From Paraburkholderia lacunae (GTDB lineage: Bacteria > Pseudomonadota > Gammaproteobacteria > Burkholderiales > Burkholderiaceae): a stretch of 64,000 bases of DNA. This document shows, piece by piece, positions 1-9,347 of the stretch. The first letter of the stretch is position 1. Every line of letters starts with the position of its first letter. Position numbers and translations under genes: made by a program. The stretch lies in contig NZ_QHKS01000027.1 in the NCBI RefSeq assembly GCF_003353175.1, positions 33,181 to 97,180 of the forward strand, written 5' to 3'. The notes under the pieces were generated by a model that saw nothing but the letters and a program-made list of their open reading frames with translations, ran no database searches and was not told the origin of the DNA.

Positions 1-954
1 GAGCCGAAGGCAATCGGCGTCGGCCAGTATCAGCACGACGTGAATCAGCGCGAACTGGCGCGTTCGCTGGATGCCGTGGTCGAGGATTGCGTGAACGCGG
101 TCGGCGTGGATGCGAATACCGCGTCGGTCGCACTGCTCGCGCGCGTGTCGGGTCTGAACGCGACACTCGCGCGCAACATCGTCGATTACCGCGATGCGAA
201 CGGCCCGTTCCCGTCGCGCGAACACCTGCGCAAGGTGCCGCGCCTGGGCGACAAGACATTCGAACAAGCCGCGGGCTTCCTGCGCATCAACAACGGCGAG
301 AACCCGCTCGACCGCTCGTCGGTTCACCCGGAAGCGTATCCGGTCGTCGAACGGATGCTTGCGAAGATCAGCAAGCATGTCGGTGAAGTGCTCGGCAATC
401 GCGACGCGCTGCGTGGTCTGTCGCCGGCGGAATTCGTCGACGAACGTTTCGGCCTGCCGACCGTGCGCGACATTCTTCTCGAACTCGAAAAGCCGGGCCG
501 CGATCCGCGCCCCGAGTTCAAGACCGCAACTTTCCGCGAGGGCGTCGAGAAGGTTAGCGATCTGACGCCGGGCATGGTGCTCGAAGGCGTCGTGACGAAC
601 GTGGCAGCCTTTGGCGCGTTCATCGATGTCGGCGTGCATCAGGATGGTCTGGTGCACGTGTCGGCGATGTCGATCAAGTTCATCAAAGACCCGCACGAAG
701 TGGTCAAGGCTGGTCAGATCGTCAAGGTGAAAGTGCTTGAGGTCGACGTCAAGCGTCAGCGGATTGCGCTGACGATGCGTCTGGACGACGAGTTCGGCGC
801 AGCGGCGGCACCGCGCAGCGGCGGCGCCCAGCAGGATCGCGGCGGTTTCGGCCGTTCGAACGGCGGCGCACGCGGCGCACCGCAACAACGCTCCCGCGAG
901 CCGGAAGCGGGCGGCGCGATGGCCGCTGCGTTTGCCAAGCTCAAGCAGAAGTAA
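1..954 (+). CDS. tex: Tex, S1 RNA-binding transcription accessory protein (3' part)
   Basis: C-terminal part of Tex, a nucleic-acid-binding protein involved in transcription and stress tolerance. The reading frame is open from the first base of the window, so the start lies upstream. Visible are the helix-hairpin-helix region (LLARVSGLNATLARNIVDYR, then KVPRLGDKTFEQAAGFLR) and an S1 domain around GMVLEGVVTNVAAFGAFIDV, which ends in IALTMRLDDEF. After the S1 domain comes a low-complexity tail rich in Gly, Arg, Gln and Ala, with RGG-like elements, before KLKQK. The gene is followed by a strong inverted repeat and a terminator shared with kup. Confidence 0.95.
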   Translation, partial: EPKAIGVGQYQHDVNQRELARSLDAVVEDCVNAVGVDANTASVALLARVSGLNATLARNIVDYRDANGPFPSREHLRKVPRLGDKTFEQAAGFLRINNGENPLDRSSVHPEAYPVVERMLAKISKHVGEVLGNRDALRGLSPAEFVDERFGLPTVRDILLELEKPGRDPRPEFKTATFREGVEKVSDLTPGMVLEGVVTNVAAFGAFIDVGVHQDGLVHVSAMSIKFIKDPHEVVKAGQIVKVKVLEVDVKRQRIALTMRLDDEFGAAAAPRSGGAQQDRGGFGRSNGGARGAPQQRSREPEAGGAMAAAFAKLKQK

Positions 955-956
955 GC

Positions 957-997
957 ACGCGCGTTCAGCGCGTGATGCACTCGCGCGCTGAACGCGC
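957..997. repeat. 14-bp perfect inverted repeat after tex
   Basis: GCGCGTTCAGCGCG is followed after 11 bases by its exact reverse complement. It starts just after the tex stop codon. There is no T-run directly after it; the true terminator lies about 30 bases downstream. It may protect the 3' end of the mRNA or simply strengthen termination. Confidence 0.7.
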
Positions 998-1028
998 TGA
1001 CGCTGACTCGCGAGATCAGGCGGCAAAC

Positions 1029-1059
1029 AAAAAACCCACGCAAACTGCGTGGGTTTTTT
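1029..1059. terminator. Bidirectional terminator between tex and kup
   Basis: A 14-bp perfect stem (AAAAAACCCACGCA with TGCGTGGGTTTTTT) and a 3-base loop, with T-runs on both strands. It lies between two convergent genes and should stop transcription of both. Confidence 0.9.
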
Positions 1060-1099
1060 TTCGCACCTCAACATGCGAGGCACGTTGAAACGAGGTTCG

Positions 1100-2986
1100 T
1101 CAGATCTCGATCTTCGTGCCGAGCTCCACGACCCGATTCGCTGGAATGCTGAAGAAGTCGGTCGGCTTGGCGGCGTTCTGATGCATCCACGCGAACACGC
1201 GTTCGCGCCACACCGACATCCCCGGCAATTGCGTCGGCACCACCGTTTCACGCGCGAGGAAGAATGACGTGTCCATCATCTCGAAGGTCATGTCGCGGGT
1301 GCGGCCCACCTCGAGCAACACGGCCTTCACGTCGGGCGTTTCATTGAAACCGTATGCCGCCTTGACGAGGTACAGACCGCCTTCGATATCCTTCACCGTC
1401 ACACGTGCCGCGTCGTTCACGTACGGAATATCTCGCGTCACGAACGTCAGGAAGATGGTGCGCTCATGCAGAACCTTGTTGTGCTTGAGGTTGTGCAGCA
1501 GACTCACCGGCACGAGCGAATCGCTGCCGGTCAGATAGATCGCGGTACCCGACACGCGATGCGGCGGATGTGCGAGCAAACCTTGCAGGAAGGGCATCAG
1601 CGGAATACCGTCGGCGGCTGTGCGTTCCTTGACGATCATCCTGCCCTTGAACCACGTCATCAGCAGGAAGAACAGCAGCGCGCCAATACCGAGCGGCAGC
1701 CAACCGCCCTCTTCGACCTTCAGCAGATTGGCGCCGAAAAAGCCCAGATCGACCACCATGAACACCCCGATGATCAACGCCACGAGGAACTTGTTCCAGT
1801 TCCATACCTTCACCATCACGACGCAGGCGAGGACCGTGGTGATCACCATCGTCGCGGTCACTGCGATGCCGTACGCGGCAGCAAGGTTATCCGAGCTCTT
1901 GAACGCAATCACGATGCACAAAATGATGAACAGCAGCATCCAGTTCACCACCGGCACATAGATCTGACCGATCGCCAGTTCCGACGTGTGCAGGATCTTC
2001 ATACGCGGCACGTAGCCGAGCTGGATCGCCTGGCTCGTCAGCGAATAGGCGCCGGAAATCACTGCTTGCGACGCGATCACGGTCGCCACCGTCGACAGCA
2101 CGACGAGCGGCAGCAGCGCCCAATCCGGCGCGAGCAGAAAGAACGGGTTTTCGATGGCCTTCGGGTCGTGCATCAGCAGCGCGCCCTGGCCAAAATAATT
2201 GAGCACCAGCGACGGCATCACCAGCGCATACCACGCTACGCGGATCGGCTTGGCGCCGAAATGGCCCATGTCGGCGTACAGCGCTTCGGCGCCGGTCAGC
2301 ACCAGCACGACCGAGCCGAGCACCACGTAGGCCTGCAACACATGCGTGGCCATGAACGTGTACGCATAGTACGGATTCAGTGCGCGGATCACGTTCGGCG
2401 ATTGCACGATGTGCCAGATACCAAGCGCCGCGAGCACCGCGAACCATACCAGCATGATCGGGCCGAACAGGCGGCCGACTGTAGCCGTGCCGTGCCGCTG
2501 GATCCAGAACAGCAGCACGAGGATCACGATCGTCAGCGGCACCACCAGATGCGACAGTTTGGGCGCGGCAACCTCCAGGCCTTCCACCGCCGAGATCACC
2601 GAAATCGCCGGCGTAATCACCGCGTCGCCATAGAACATGCAGGCGCCGAATATGCCGAGCATCATCAGCAAGCCGGCCATTTTCGATTTATCGTCGAGAG
2701 AGCGCAGCGCGAGCGCCATCAGGGCGAGGACGCCGCCTTCGCCGTTGTTGTCGGCACGCATCACGAACAACACATACTTGATGCTGACCACGATCACGAT
2801 CGCCCAGAACATCAGCGAAATCACACCGAGAATCGATTGATCGGTCAGTGGGATACCGTGCGACGGGCTGAATGCTTCTTTCAGCGAGTACAACGGGCTC
2901 GTGCCGATATCGCCAAACACCACTCCGATCGCGGCAATCGCGAGGGAAGGCAGAGGCTGTTTGTGCACGTGATTGGTATCTGTCAT
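1100..2986 (-). CDS. kup: Kup low-affinity potassium uptake protein
   Basis: Inner-membrane K+ transporter of the Kup/HAK/KUP family, thought to work as a K+/H+ symporter. The family signature GDIGTSPLY sits at residues 25-33 in the first membrane segment. About twelve hydrophobic segments run to roughly residue 430, followed by a soluble C-terminal domain of about 190 residues. The length of 628 residues is normal for bacterial Kup. It is a single gene, convergent with tex. The region upstream (about 270 bases) holds the terminator of the next gene and presumably the kup promoter; no strong ribosome binding site is visible at the ATG. Confidence 0.96.
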   Translation of the reverse strand: MTDTNHVHKQPLPSLAIAAIGVVFGDIGTSPLYSLKEAFSPSHGIPLTDQSILGVISLMFWAIVIVVSIKYVLFVMRADNNGEGGVLALMALALRSLDDKSKMAGLLMMLGIFGACMFYGDAVITPAISVISAVEGLEVAAPKLSHLVVPLTIVILVLLFWIQRHGTATVGRLFGPIMLVWFAVLAALGIWHIVQSPNVIRALNPYYAYTFMATHVLQAYVVLGSVVLVLTGAEALYADMGHFGAKPIRVAWYALVMPSLVLNYFGQGALLMHDPKAIENPFFLLAPDWALLPLVVLSTVATVIASQAVISGAYSLTSQAIQLGYVPRMKILHTSELAIGQIYVPVVNWMLLFIILCIVIAFKSSDNLAAAYGIAVTATMVITTVLACVVMVKVWNWNKFLVALIIGVFMVVDLGFFGANLLKVEEGGWLPLGIGALLFFLLMTWFKGRMIVKERTAADGIPLMPFLQGLLAHPPHRVSGTAIYLTGSDSLVPVSLLHNLKHNKVLHERTIFLTFVTRDIPYVNDAARVTVKDIEGGLYLVKAAYGFNETPDVKAVLLEVGRTRDMTFEMMDTSFFLARETVVPTQLPGMSVWRERVFAWMHQNAAKPTDFFSIPANRVVELGTKIEI

Positions 2987-3189
2987 AAACGTGAGGAAAA
3001 CCGTTCCCTGAGCGAAAAAACGAGCGGTATTCTAAACTGCCCGCCTGGCGCCGCCCGGCTTGTTGTGGATACGCCACGTGGATGGTCCGCGCAGTGTAGC
3101 ACTGCGATTTGGGCGCGTCTGCCGCATCAGGGCTCTCGCCAGCACGGGCATCGCGATGTTTGCGAAGCGCTGTTCGTATGCCGCGCACA

Positions 3190-3218
3190 CAAAAAAACGG
3201 AGCCCAACCGGGCTCCGT
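3190..3218 (-). terminator. Terminator after the purA-phosphoribosyltransferase operon
   Basis: A 9-bp stem (ACGGAGCCC/GGGCTCCGT) with a 4-base loop. Read on the minus strand it is followed by a run of seven T. It lies about 40 bases past the stop of the phosphoribosyltransferase gene. Confidence 0.85.
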
Positions 3219-3259
3219 CTTCTGGATACTACATAACGGCCGTGACATCGCGGCGCGCA

Positions 3260-3850
3260 TCACGCACCCGATGACTCCTGCACTTGCGCAGTGCCGCGCT
3301 TGATCCATGCGCCGATGTTGTGCGGACGTACCGTGTCCCACTCCTCGAACGGCTGATGAATCCACGGGTTCGTCGGCAGATACTGCACATGATAGTCGGG
3401 CTTCACCTTCGAGCAGCACTTGTACCACAGCACCGCGGAACGCACCGACGTGATGGCCGGATAGCGCTCCTTCAGATGCTGCTGCACGCGCGCCAGCGTC
3501 ACGCCGGAATCGACCAGATCGTCGACCAGCAGCACGTTGCCGGACAGCTCGCCGCGCGTCATCGTGATGTATTGCGCGATGTCGAGTTCGCCCTGCTCCG
3601 TGCCGGCCGCTTCACGGTACGAACTGGTGGCGAGAATGGCCAGCGGCAGATCGTAGATGCGCGACAGTTGATCGCCGACGCGCAAACCGCCGCGCGCGAG
3701 ACACAGGATCTTGTCGAACTTCCACCCCGATTCATGCACGGCCAGTGCCAGCAGTTCGATCAACCGGTGATACTCGTCCCAGCCGACCCACAGGTTCTTG
3801 TCGTCGTTGCGCGGATCTTTCATCGCAATCATGGGTACACCTTGCACCAT
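3260..3850 (-). CDS. Phosphoribosyltransferase (COG2236-like, purine salvage type)
   Basis: Soluble phosphoribosyltransferase of 196 residues. The PRPP-binding loop VLLVDDLVDSGVTL is at about 106-119, with the pyrophosphate-loop region LARGGLRVGDQLSR at 51-64. It resembles predicted hypoxanthine/xanthine phosphoribosyltransferases, but the base specificity cannot be read from sequence. It starts only three bases after the purA stop, so the two are surely co-transcribed, which fits a role in purine salvage next to AMP synthesis. Internal ATGs at residues 7 and 10 are possible alternative starts. Confidence 0.9.
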   Translation of the reverse strand: MVQGVPMIAMKDPRNDDKNLWVGWDEYHRLIELLALAVHESGWKFDKILCLARGGLRVGDQLSRIYDLPLAILATSSYREAAGTEQGELDIAQYITMTRGELSGNVLLVDDLVDSGVTLARVQQHLKERYPAITSVRSAVLWYKCCSKVKPDYHVQYLPTNPWIHQPFEEWDTVRPHNIGAWIKRGTAQVQESSGA

Positions 3851-3853
3851 GGC

Positions 3854-5200
3854 TTAAACCTTGAACGGATGACGCAGCAGAATGGTTTCGTCGCGATCCG
3901 GACCAGTCGACACCATGTCGATCGGAATGCCCGCGACTTCCTGCACACGCGACAGATACGCACGCGCATTCGCCGGCAGCTTGTCCCATTCCTTGATGCC
4001 GACGGTACTTTCCTTCCAGCCCGCGAAGGTTTCGTACACCGGTTCGCAACGCGCAACTTCCGATGCGCCACGCGGCAGCAAGTCGACATTCTTTCCGTCG
4101 ACCATATAGCCGACGCACAGCTTCACTTCGTCGAGGCCGTCGAGCACGTCGAGCTTGGTCATGCATAGACCTGACACACCGTTGATCTGGATCGAGCGGC
4201 GCAGCGCGGCGACGTCGAGCCAGCCGGTGCGGCGCGGACGGCCCGTGACCGAACCGAATTCCTTGCCGACGGTCGCCAGTTCGAGACCGATCGCTTCCTG
4301 ACGGGCAGCGTTATCCGCGTCGTACAGTTCGCTCGGGAACGGGCCCGAACCGACGCGCGTGCAGTACGCCTTGGTGATGCCGAGAATGTAGTTCAGCTTT
4401 TGCGGACCGACGCCAGCGCCCGCGGTGGCCGCACCGGCCACGCAATTGCTCGACGTAACGAACGGATACGTGCCGTGGTCGATATCGAGCAACGTGCCTT
4501 GCGCGCCTTCGAACAGCAGGTTGTTGCCGGCGGCGTTCTCGTCGTACAGACGGCGCGACACGTCGGTCACCATCGGCTTCAGACGGTCGGCATAGCTCAA
4601 CATCGTGTCGAGCGTTTGCTGGAAGTCGACAGCGGCGACGCCCAGGTACTGCGTCAGCACGAAGTTGTGATAGTCGAGATTTTCACGCAGACGTTCGGCG
4701 AAGATGACCGGGTCGAACAGGTCCTGCACGCGCAGACCGCGGCGCGCCACCTTGTCTTCGTAAGCCGGGCCAATGCCGCGGCCGGTCGTGCCGATCTTGC
4801 TCGCGCCACGGCGCGCTTCGCGGCCCTGGTCGATGGCGATGTGGTACGGCAGGATCAGAGTAGTGGCTTCGGAAATGAAGAGGCGATTCTGGACATCGAT
4901 CCCGGCGGCTTCGAGCTCGCCGATTTCCTTGAACAGCGCTTCCGGCGACAACACGACGCCATTGCCGATATAGCACGCGACGCCGGGATGCATGATGCCC
5001 GACGGAATCAGACGCAAGATGGTTTTCTTGCCGCCGATGATAAGCGTGTGACCGGCATTGTGACCGCCCTGGAAGCGAACGACGCCTTGAGCGTGGTCCG
5101 TCAGCCAGTCGACGATCTTGCCCTTGCCTTCATCACCCCACTGGGTTCCCACGACGACGACGTTACGCCCGGGGTTCACATTCACTGCGCTGGCAGACAT
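3854..5200 (-). CDS. purA: Adenylosuccinate synthetase
   Basis: Catalyses GTP-dependent joining of IMP and aspartate to adenylosuccinate, the first committed step to AMP. The N-terminal GTP loop GDEGKGK is at residues 22-28, within VVGTQWGDEGKGKIVDWL. Further hallmarks are GHNAGHTLI, the IMP region KIGTTGRGIGPAYEDK and GRPRRTGWLDVAALR. The length of 448 residues is normal for beta-proteobacteria. It lies downstream of hisZ and immediately upstream of the phosphoribosyltransferase gene, making a purine-linked unit. Confidence 0.98.
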   Translation of the reverse strand: MSASAVNVNPGRNVVVVGTQWGDEGKGKIVDWLTDHAQGVVRFQGGHNAGHTLIIGGKKTILRLIPSGIMHPGVACYIGNGVVLSPEALFKEIGELEAAGIDVQNRLFISEATTLILPYHIAIDQGREARRGASKIGTTGRGIGPAYEDKVARRGLRVQDLFDPVIFAERLRENLDYHNFVLTQYLGVAAVDFQQTLDTMLSYADRLKPMVTDVSRRLYDENAAGNNLLFEGAQGTLLDIDHGTYPFVTSSNCVAGAATAGAGVGPQKLNYILGITKAYCTRVGSGPFPSELYDADNAARQEAIGLELATVGKEFGSVTGRPRRTGWLDVAALRRSIQINGVSGLCMTKLDVLDGLDEVKLCVGYMVDGKNVDLLPRGASEVARCEPVYETFAGWKESTVGIKEWDKLPANARAYLSRVQEVAGIPIDMVSTGPDRDETILLRHPFKV

Positions 5201-5415
5201 GTTGTTTCGTAAGCTGGTTAAAAACGTATTCTACCTATGTTCGCGGAACCTTCCGAATTTTTCCGTTTCCGCTCAACGGTATGCACGTTATGGTGGGTAT
5301 ATCGAAAATAGCGCGGCCAGTGGCCGCGAAGGTGTTGTATGCCGCTTTGCAGCCCGCTTCGGACGCCTTTTGAAATGCCCTTGGGAAGCCTCTCGGGCGG
5401 CCGGCAAATTCGCGC

Positions 5416-6567
5416 TCAGGCGCGGGCCTCGACGACCCACGCGCCGTTGCGCTCGACCAACACGCGGTCGAACGCGAACTCGTCCACATCGTGTTCGTGA
5501 CCCGGCAGCGCCTGAATCACCACTTCGCCAGCATCGCGCAACGCGGCGACGCTCACTCGCAGTGCATCGTCATGCTGCCACGGCGCAAGAATAGCGCTGC
5601 TGCGGGCTTCGACCGGCGAGATGCGCGCCACTTCGCGCAGATCGAGCGAGAAGCCGGTTGCCGCGCGCGCCCGGCCGTAGGCCTGGCCGACGTGGTCGTA
5701 ACGGCCGCCGCGTGCGACCGCATTCGGCACGCCGTCGACATACGCCGAGAACATCACACCGCTGTGGTACGCATAACCGCGCAGATCGGCGAGATCGATC
5801 ATCACTTCGGCGCCGTCCACCTGGCTCGCAAGGAACGCGAGGTCGTCGAGCGCGCGGGCGATGGCCGGCGCGTTCGGCAGACGCGCACGGGCTTCGGCAA
5901 GCACCGAAGCATCGCCGTACAGCGTGGGCAGCGCGCGCAGTGCGTCGCGCGTGACGGGCGCGAGATCGGCGGTCAATTCAGCCAGACGCGGCACGTCCTT
6001 GCCCGCCAGCGCATCGTAGAGCGACTGGCCCAGTTCGGCCGCAGTCGGCTCGCCGTCGATCAGCGCAGCGAGCACGCCCGCGTGGCACAAATCGAGCCGC
6101 ACTTTTGCGAGGCCGGCCAGACGCAGCGCGTCGAGCATCAACTGCTGGATTTCCAGATCCGCTTCGAGGCCGGCGTGCCCGTAGATTTCCGCGCCGATCT
6201 GGATCTGCTCGCGCGTGGCGTGCAGGCCGCGCGGACGCGTATGCGCGACGTTGCCCGCATAACAAAGACGCGTCACTCCCTGACGGTTCAGCAAGTGCGC
6301 GTCGATCCGCGCAACCTGCGGCGTAATGTCGGCGCGCAGACCGAGCGTGCGTCCGGACAGTTGATCGACGAGCTTGAAGGTGCGCAGGTTCAGATCGTGC
6401 CCGCCGCCCGTGAGCAGCGACTCGATGTACTCGAGCAGCGGCGGCATCACCATCTCATAGCCGTACGAGCGGAAACGGTCCAGCAAGCGGCGCCGCAACT
6501 CTTCGATCTTGCGGGCTTCCGACGGCAGCACGTCGGCAATATTCTCGGGAAGTAACCAGGTCGACAT
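5416..6567 (-). CDS. hisZ: ATP phosphoribosyltransferase regulatory subunit HisZ
   Basis: A paralogue of the histidyl-tRNA synthetase catalytic domain that acts as the regulatory subunit of short-form HisG in the first step of histidine biosynthesis. It has class II synthetase-like features: LRADITPQVARIDAH, then GVTRLCYAGNV, and a degenerate C-terminal half with RGGRYDHVGQAYG. The start at MSTWLLPENIADVLP gives 383 residues; an upstream in-frame ATG would add only eight unconserved residues. The catalytic partner hisG is not in this window. True hisS is encoded about 9 kb away in the same gene block. Confidence 0.95.
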   Translation of the reverse strand: MSTWLLPENIADVLPSEARKIEELRRRLLDRFRSYGYEMVMPPLLEYIESLLTGGGHDLNLRTFKLVDQLSGRTLGLRADITPQVARIDAHLLNRQGVTRLCYAGNVAHTRPRGLHATREQIQIGAEIYGHAGLEADLEIQQLMLDALRLAGLAKVRLDLCHAGVLAALIDGEPTAAELGQSLYDALAGKDVPRLAELTADLAPVTRDALRALPTLYGDASVLAEARARLPNAPAIARALDDLAFLASQVDGAEVMIDLADLRGYAYHSGVMFSAYVDGVPNAVARGGRYDHVGQAYGRARAATGFSLDLREVARISPVEARSSAILAPWQHDDALRVSVAALRDAGEVVIQALPGHEHDVDEFAFDRVLVERNGAWVVEARA

Positions 6568-6767
6568 CGATACAGTCCTACGACGTTGCACACGGCGGCT
6601 GGGTGCGCCGGTAAGTGAAATTGAATGGCGGGCGACGCCTCGATTTTGGCGGCCATCGCCGGGCCTCTGGACGGACTTTACCGCCGGCCTCGGCCCTCCA
6701 CCCGTGCCGCGACGCTCGCTGCCGTTGCGCGGCAGAACGCGCCGTCAGGCCGTTGCGGAGCGCCCGT

Positions 6768-6959
6768 TCAGGTCACGATAAACAGCAGGATCAGCCCGAG
6801 CGCCATCACGATCAGGCCGCCGATACGAATCTGATGCGATGGACGCTCCGCTATTTTACGAAACGTGTCGCTCCAGGCGCTCGGAAAAACGAACGGGAAC
6901 ATCCCCTCGATAATCAGCATCAATGCGATCGCGAGCAGTAACGAGCCGGCTATGTCCAT
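6768..6959 (-). CDS. DUF2065 family small membrane protein (YjeT-like)
   Basis: 63 residues with two hydrophobic helices, LLLAIALMLIIEGMFPFVF near the N terminus and IGGLIVMALGLILLFIV at the C terminus, joined by a short polar loop (FRKIAERPSHQIR). This matches the DUF2065/YjeT family, found downstream of hflC in many proteobacteria, as here. Function is unknown. Its position suggests a membrane role near the HflKC-FtsH complex, but that is inference from context. Confidence 0.85.
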   Translation of the reverse strand: MDIAGSLLLAIALMLIIEGMFPFVFPSAWSDTFRKIAERPSHQIRIGGLIVMALGLILLFIVT

Positions 6960-7003
6960 GCGAGTGAAGGTGCCGCGATGCGGTTGCCGCGGCGCTCCGG
7001 TTA

Positions 7004-7909
7004 TCAGTGTTTGCGCGGTGCCGCGGCGGCGTCCGGGGCGGCACCGCCACCGGTCGGGCTACGCATGAAGCGGAAGAACTCGCTGCTCGAGTCGACCACG
7101 ATGACGTCGCCCGGCTTGAAGGTATTCTTGTACGCCTGCATGCTTTGATAGAACTGGTAGAACTGCGGATCGCGGCCGAACGCGTCGGCGGCAATTTCCG
7201 CGGCTTTGGCATCGCCCTCGCCCTTGATGGTCTGCGCCTGACGGTAGCCGTCCGCGAGTATTGCCTGTTGTTGGCCGACTGCATCGGTCTTGATCTGATC
7301 GGCCTCGGCGGCGCCCTTCGCGCGCTCGTCATTCGCGACCTGCTGGCGCGCGGCGATCATGCGCTTGTAGACCGAATCGGCCATCGCCGCCGGAAAGTCG
7401 ACGCGAGTCAATTGCACGTCGAGCACCGAGACACCCAGCGAGGCCGCGGTCTTTTCCATCGTGCCGCGCGCTTCGTCAGCGAGGCTCTGCTGTTTGGCGA
7501 GCGCATCGGACAGCGCGTACTTGCCGAACGCATCGCCGAGCGCGCCGCGCGACAGGGAGGCCAGCCGGTCGGGCAGGCTTTGCACGTCGCCTCTGGTTTC
7601 GGCGAGCAGCTTCAGCGGATCGGTAACGCGATATTTGATGACCGGATTGGCCAGCAGATCGGTTTTGTCGGACGTGACATAGTGGTCTTCATCCGGCGCG
7701 TCGAGCGTCTGGATGCGGTTATCGACCAGCGTAACCGTTTGCAGCGGCGGCGGCAGTTTCACATGAAGACCGGGGCCGAGCAAGGTGGGTGCGGTGTCGC
7801 CATGCGACGACAGCACCGCCATATGCCGCTGATCGACGACGAACACCATCGACGATGCCGCGAACAGCACAATGACGATTGCCACGACGAGCGCAATGAT
7901 TTTGTTCAT
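7004..7909 (-). CDS. hflC: HflC, FtsH protease modulator
   Basis: SPFH/Band-7 protein that pairs with HflK to form a large ring around the FtsH membrane protease. One N-terminal membrane anchor (IIALVVAIVIVLFAASSMVF) is followed by the SPFH domain (VDQRHMAVLSSHGDTAPTLL) and a helical Ala/Gln-rich region. The C-terminal tail is Ala/Pro-rich. At 301 residues it is slightly shorter than the E. coli protein. It follows hflK by 12 bases. Confidence 0.96.
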   Translation of the reverse strand: MNKIIALVVAIVIVLFAASSMVFVVDQRHMAVLSSHGDTAPTLLGPGLHVKLPPPLQTVTLVDNRIQTLDAPDEDHYVTSDKTDLLANPVIKYRVTDPLKLLAETRGDVQSLPDRLASLSRGALGDAFGKYALSDALAKQQSLADEARGTMEKTAASLGVSVLDVQLTRVDFPAAMADSVYKRMIAARQQVANDERAKGAAEADQIKTDAVGQQQAILADGYRQAQTIKGEGDAKAAEIAADAFGRDPQFYQFYQSMQAYKNTFKPGDVIVVDSSSEFFRFMRSPTGGGAAPDAAAAPRKH

Positions 7910-7921
7910 GTTCTGCGCCCC

Positions 7922-9298
7922 TTATTGAACGTCGTCTTCGCGCATGCGGCTGCGGAAGGAGTCGCGTGAACGCAGGGCGTCGCTGCCGGAGGCAGGCTGG
8001 CTGGCCGGCGTCGCGACCGCGGCCGGCGCGGAGGCACCCGCAGTTGCCGCAGACGCTGAGGCAGCGCCGCTCGCCACTTGCGGTGCGGTAGCGGATGCGG
8101 CACCCGCCGTGGCGGACGCGGCCTCGGCGACGCGCTGGCGAGTCTGATCGACCAGCTTGTCGAGCGGCAGATACAGCACGTTGTTGCCGCCCTTGCTGTC
8201 CACCAACACCTTGGTCGTATTCGAATAGATCTGCTGCATGGTTTCCATGTACATGCGCTCGCGAACCACTGCAGGCGCTTTCGAGTACTGCGCGTAGACC
8301 TGTTTGAACCGCTCGGCGTCGCCTTGCGCCTGGGCGATCGTCTTGTCGCTGTACGTTTTTGCTTCGTCGATCTGGCGCGCGACGTCGGCTTGCGCGCGCG
8401 GCAGCAGCTCGGCGGCATAGGCCTGCGCTTCGCGCTTCGCGCGTTCGTTATCCTGACGCGCCTTGGCGGCTTCGTCGAAAGCGGCCTGCACCTGGTCGGG
8501 CGCCTGCACGCCCTGGATCGTCACACCGGTCACCGCGAGGCCGGACTGGTATTGATCCAGGGATTGCTGGATCGACGCCATCACTTGCTGACGAATTGTT
8601 TCGCGATCCTGATAGAGAATGTCGCTGGTGCTGCGTGCGCCGACGACGCTGCGCACCGCCGCCTGCGCGGCCTGCATGACGCTCTGATCGGGATCGACGC
8701 TGCGAAACAGATAGTCGGTCGGCTTGCGCACCTGGTATTGCACGGCAAAGCGCACGTCGACGATATCGGCGTCGTGCGTCAGCATCGACGCGTCCTTCAC
8801 ATTCGCAAGACGCACCACGTTGTTGCGGCCGATCTCCACCTGACGGATCTGGCCGACATTGACGAGCTCATGTGTTTCGAACGGATACGGCAGACGCCAG
8901 TGCACACCCTGCCCCGCGGTGTAGCGGTACTGTCCGAACTGCATCACGACGCCGGCCTGCCCGTCCTGCACGACGAACACGCCGCTGCCGAGATAGATCG
9001 CGATCAGCACGCCGATTACGATGCCTACACCGATACGCGCACCGCGGCCGTTGTCCGGGCGGCTACCACCAAGGCCCCCGCCTTTGCGGCCGAACACGCG
9101 ACTCAGGCGGCGGTTGAATTCGCGCCACATTTCGTCGAGATCGGGTGGGCCTTCGCCGTCCTTTCCGTTCTGCGGACGCCTGGGTTCGTTGGGCCGTTGC
9201 CGGTCGCCATTGCCGTCGCCCCGGCCCCAGCGCGGATCGTTCAGTGAAAGCATGGCGCGCATGCGCAGCCAGATACTCCGCTCGTTGTAATCGTTCAC
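7922..9298 (-). CDS. hflK: HflK, FtsH protease modulator
   Basis: Partner of HflC. A Gly/Arg/Asp-rich cytoplasmic N terminus (residues 20-87) precedes a single membrane segment at about 88-110, then the SPFH domain and an Ala-rich C-terminal region with many small residues. The start given here is GTG; the downstream in-frame ATGs at residues 13 and 16 (MLSLNDPRWGRGDG) are plausible alternatives. It sits between hflX and hflC, the usual hfq-hflX-hflK-hflC order. Confidence 0.95.
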   Translation of the reverse strand: MNDYNERSIWLRMRAMLSLNDPRWGRGDGNGDRQRPNEPRRPQNGKDGEGPPDLDEMWREFNRRLSRVFGRKGGGLGGSRPDNGRGARIGVGIVIGVLIAIYLGSGVFVVQDGQAGVVMQFGQYRYTAGQGVHWRLPYPFETHELVNVGQIRQVEIGRNNVVRLANVKDASMLTHDADIVDVRFAVQYQVRKPTDYLFRSVDPDQSVMQAAQAAVRSVVGARSTSDILYQDRETIRQQVMASIQQSLDQYQSGLAVTGVTIQGVQAPDQVQAAFDEAAKARQDNERAKREAQAYAAELLPRAQADVARQIDEAKTYSDKTIAQAQGDAERFKQVYAQYSKAPAVVRERMYMETMQQIYSNTTKVLVDSKGGNNVLYLPLDKLVDQTRQRVAEAASATAGAASATAPQVASGAASASAATAGASAPAAVATPASQPASGSDALRSRDSFRSRMREDDVQ

Positions 9299-9347
9299 CT
9301 GTGTTCGTTCACCAGAGTAGACAGCGGGTCAGTGCAATTGGAACGGG

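Noticed and set aside
1466..3274. Long plus-strand open frame (about 600 codons) opposite kup
   Set aside because: It is antisense to a clear kup gene, rich in Arg/His/Gln in a way typical of shadow frames in GC-rich DNA, with no known domain.
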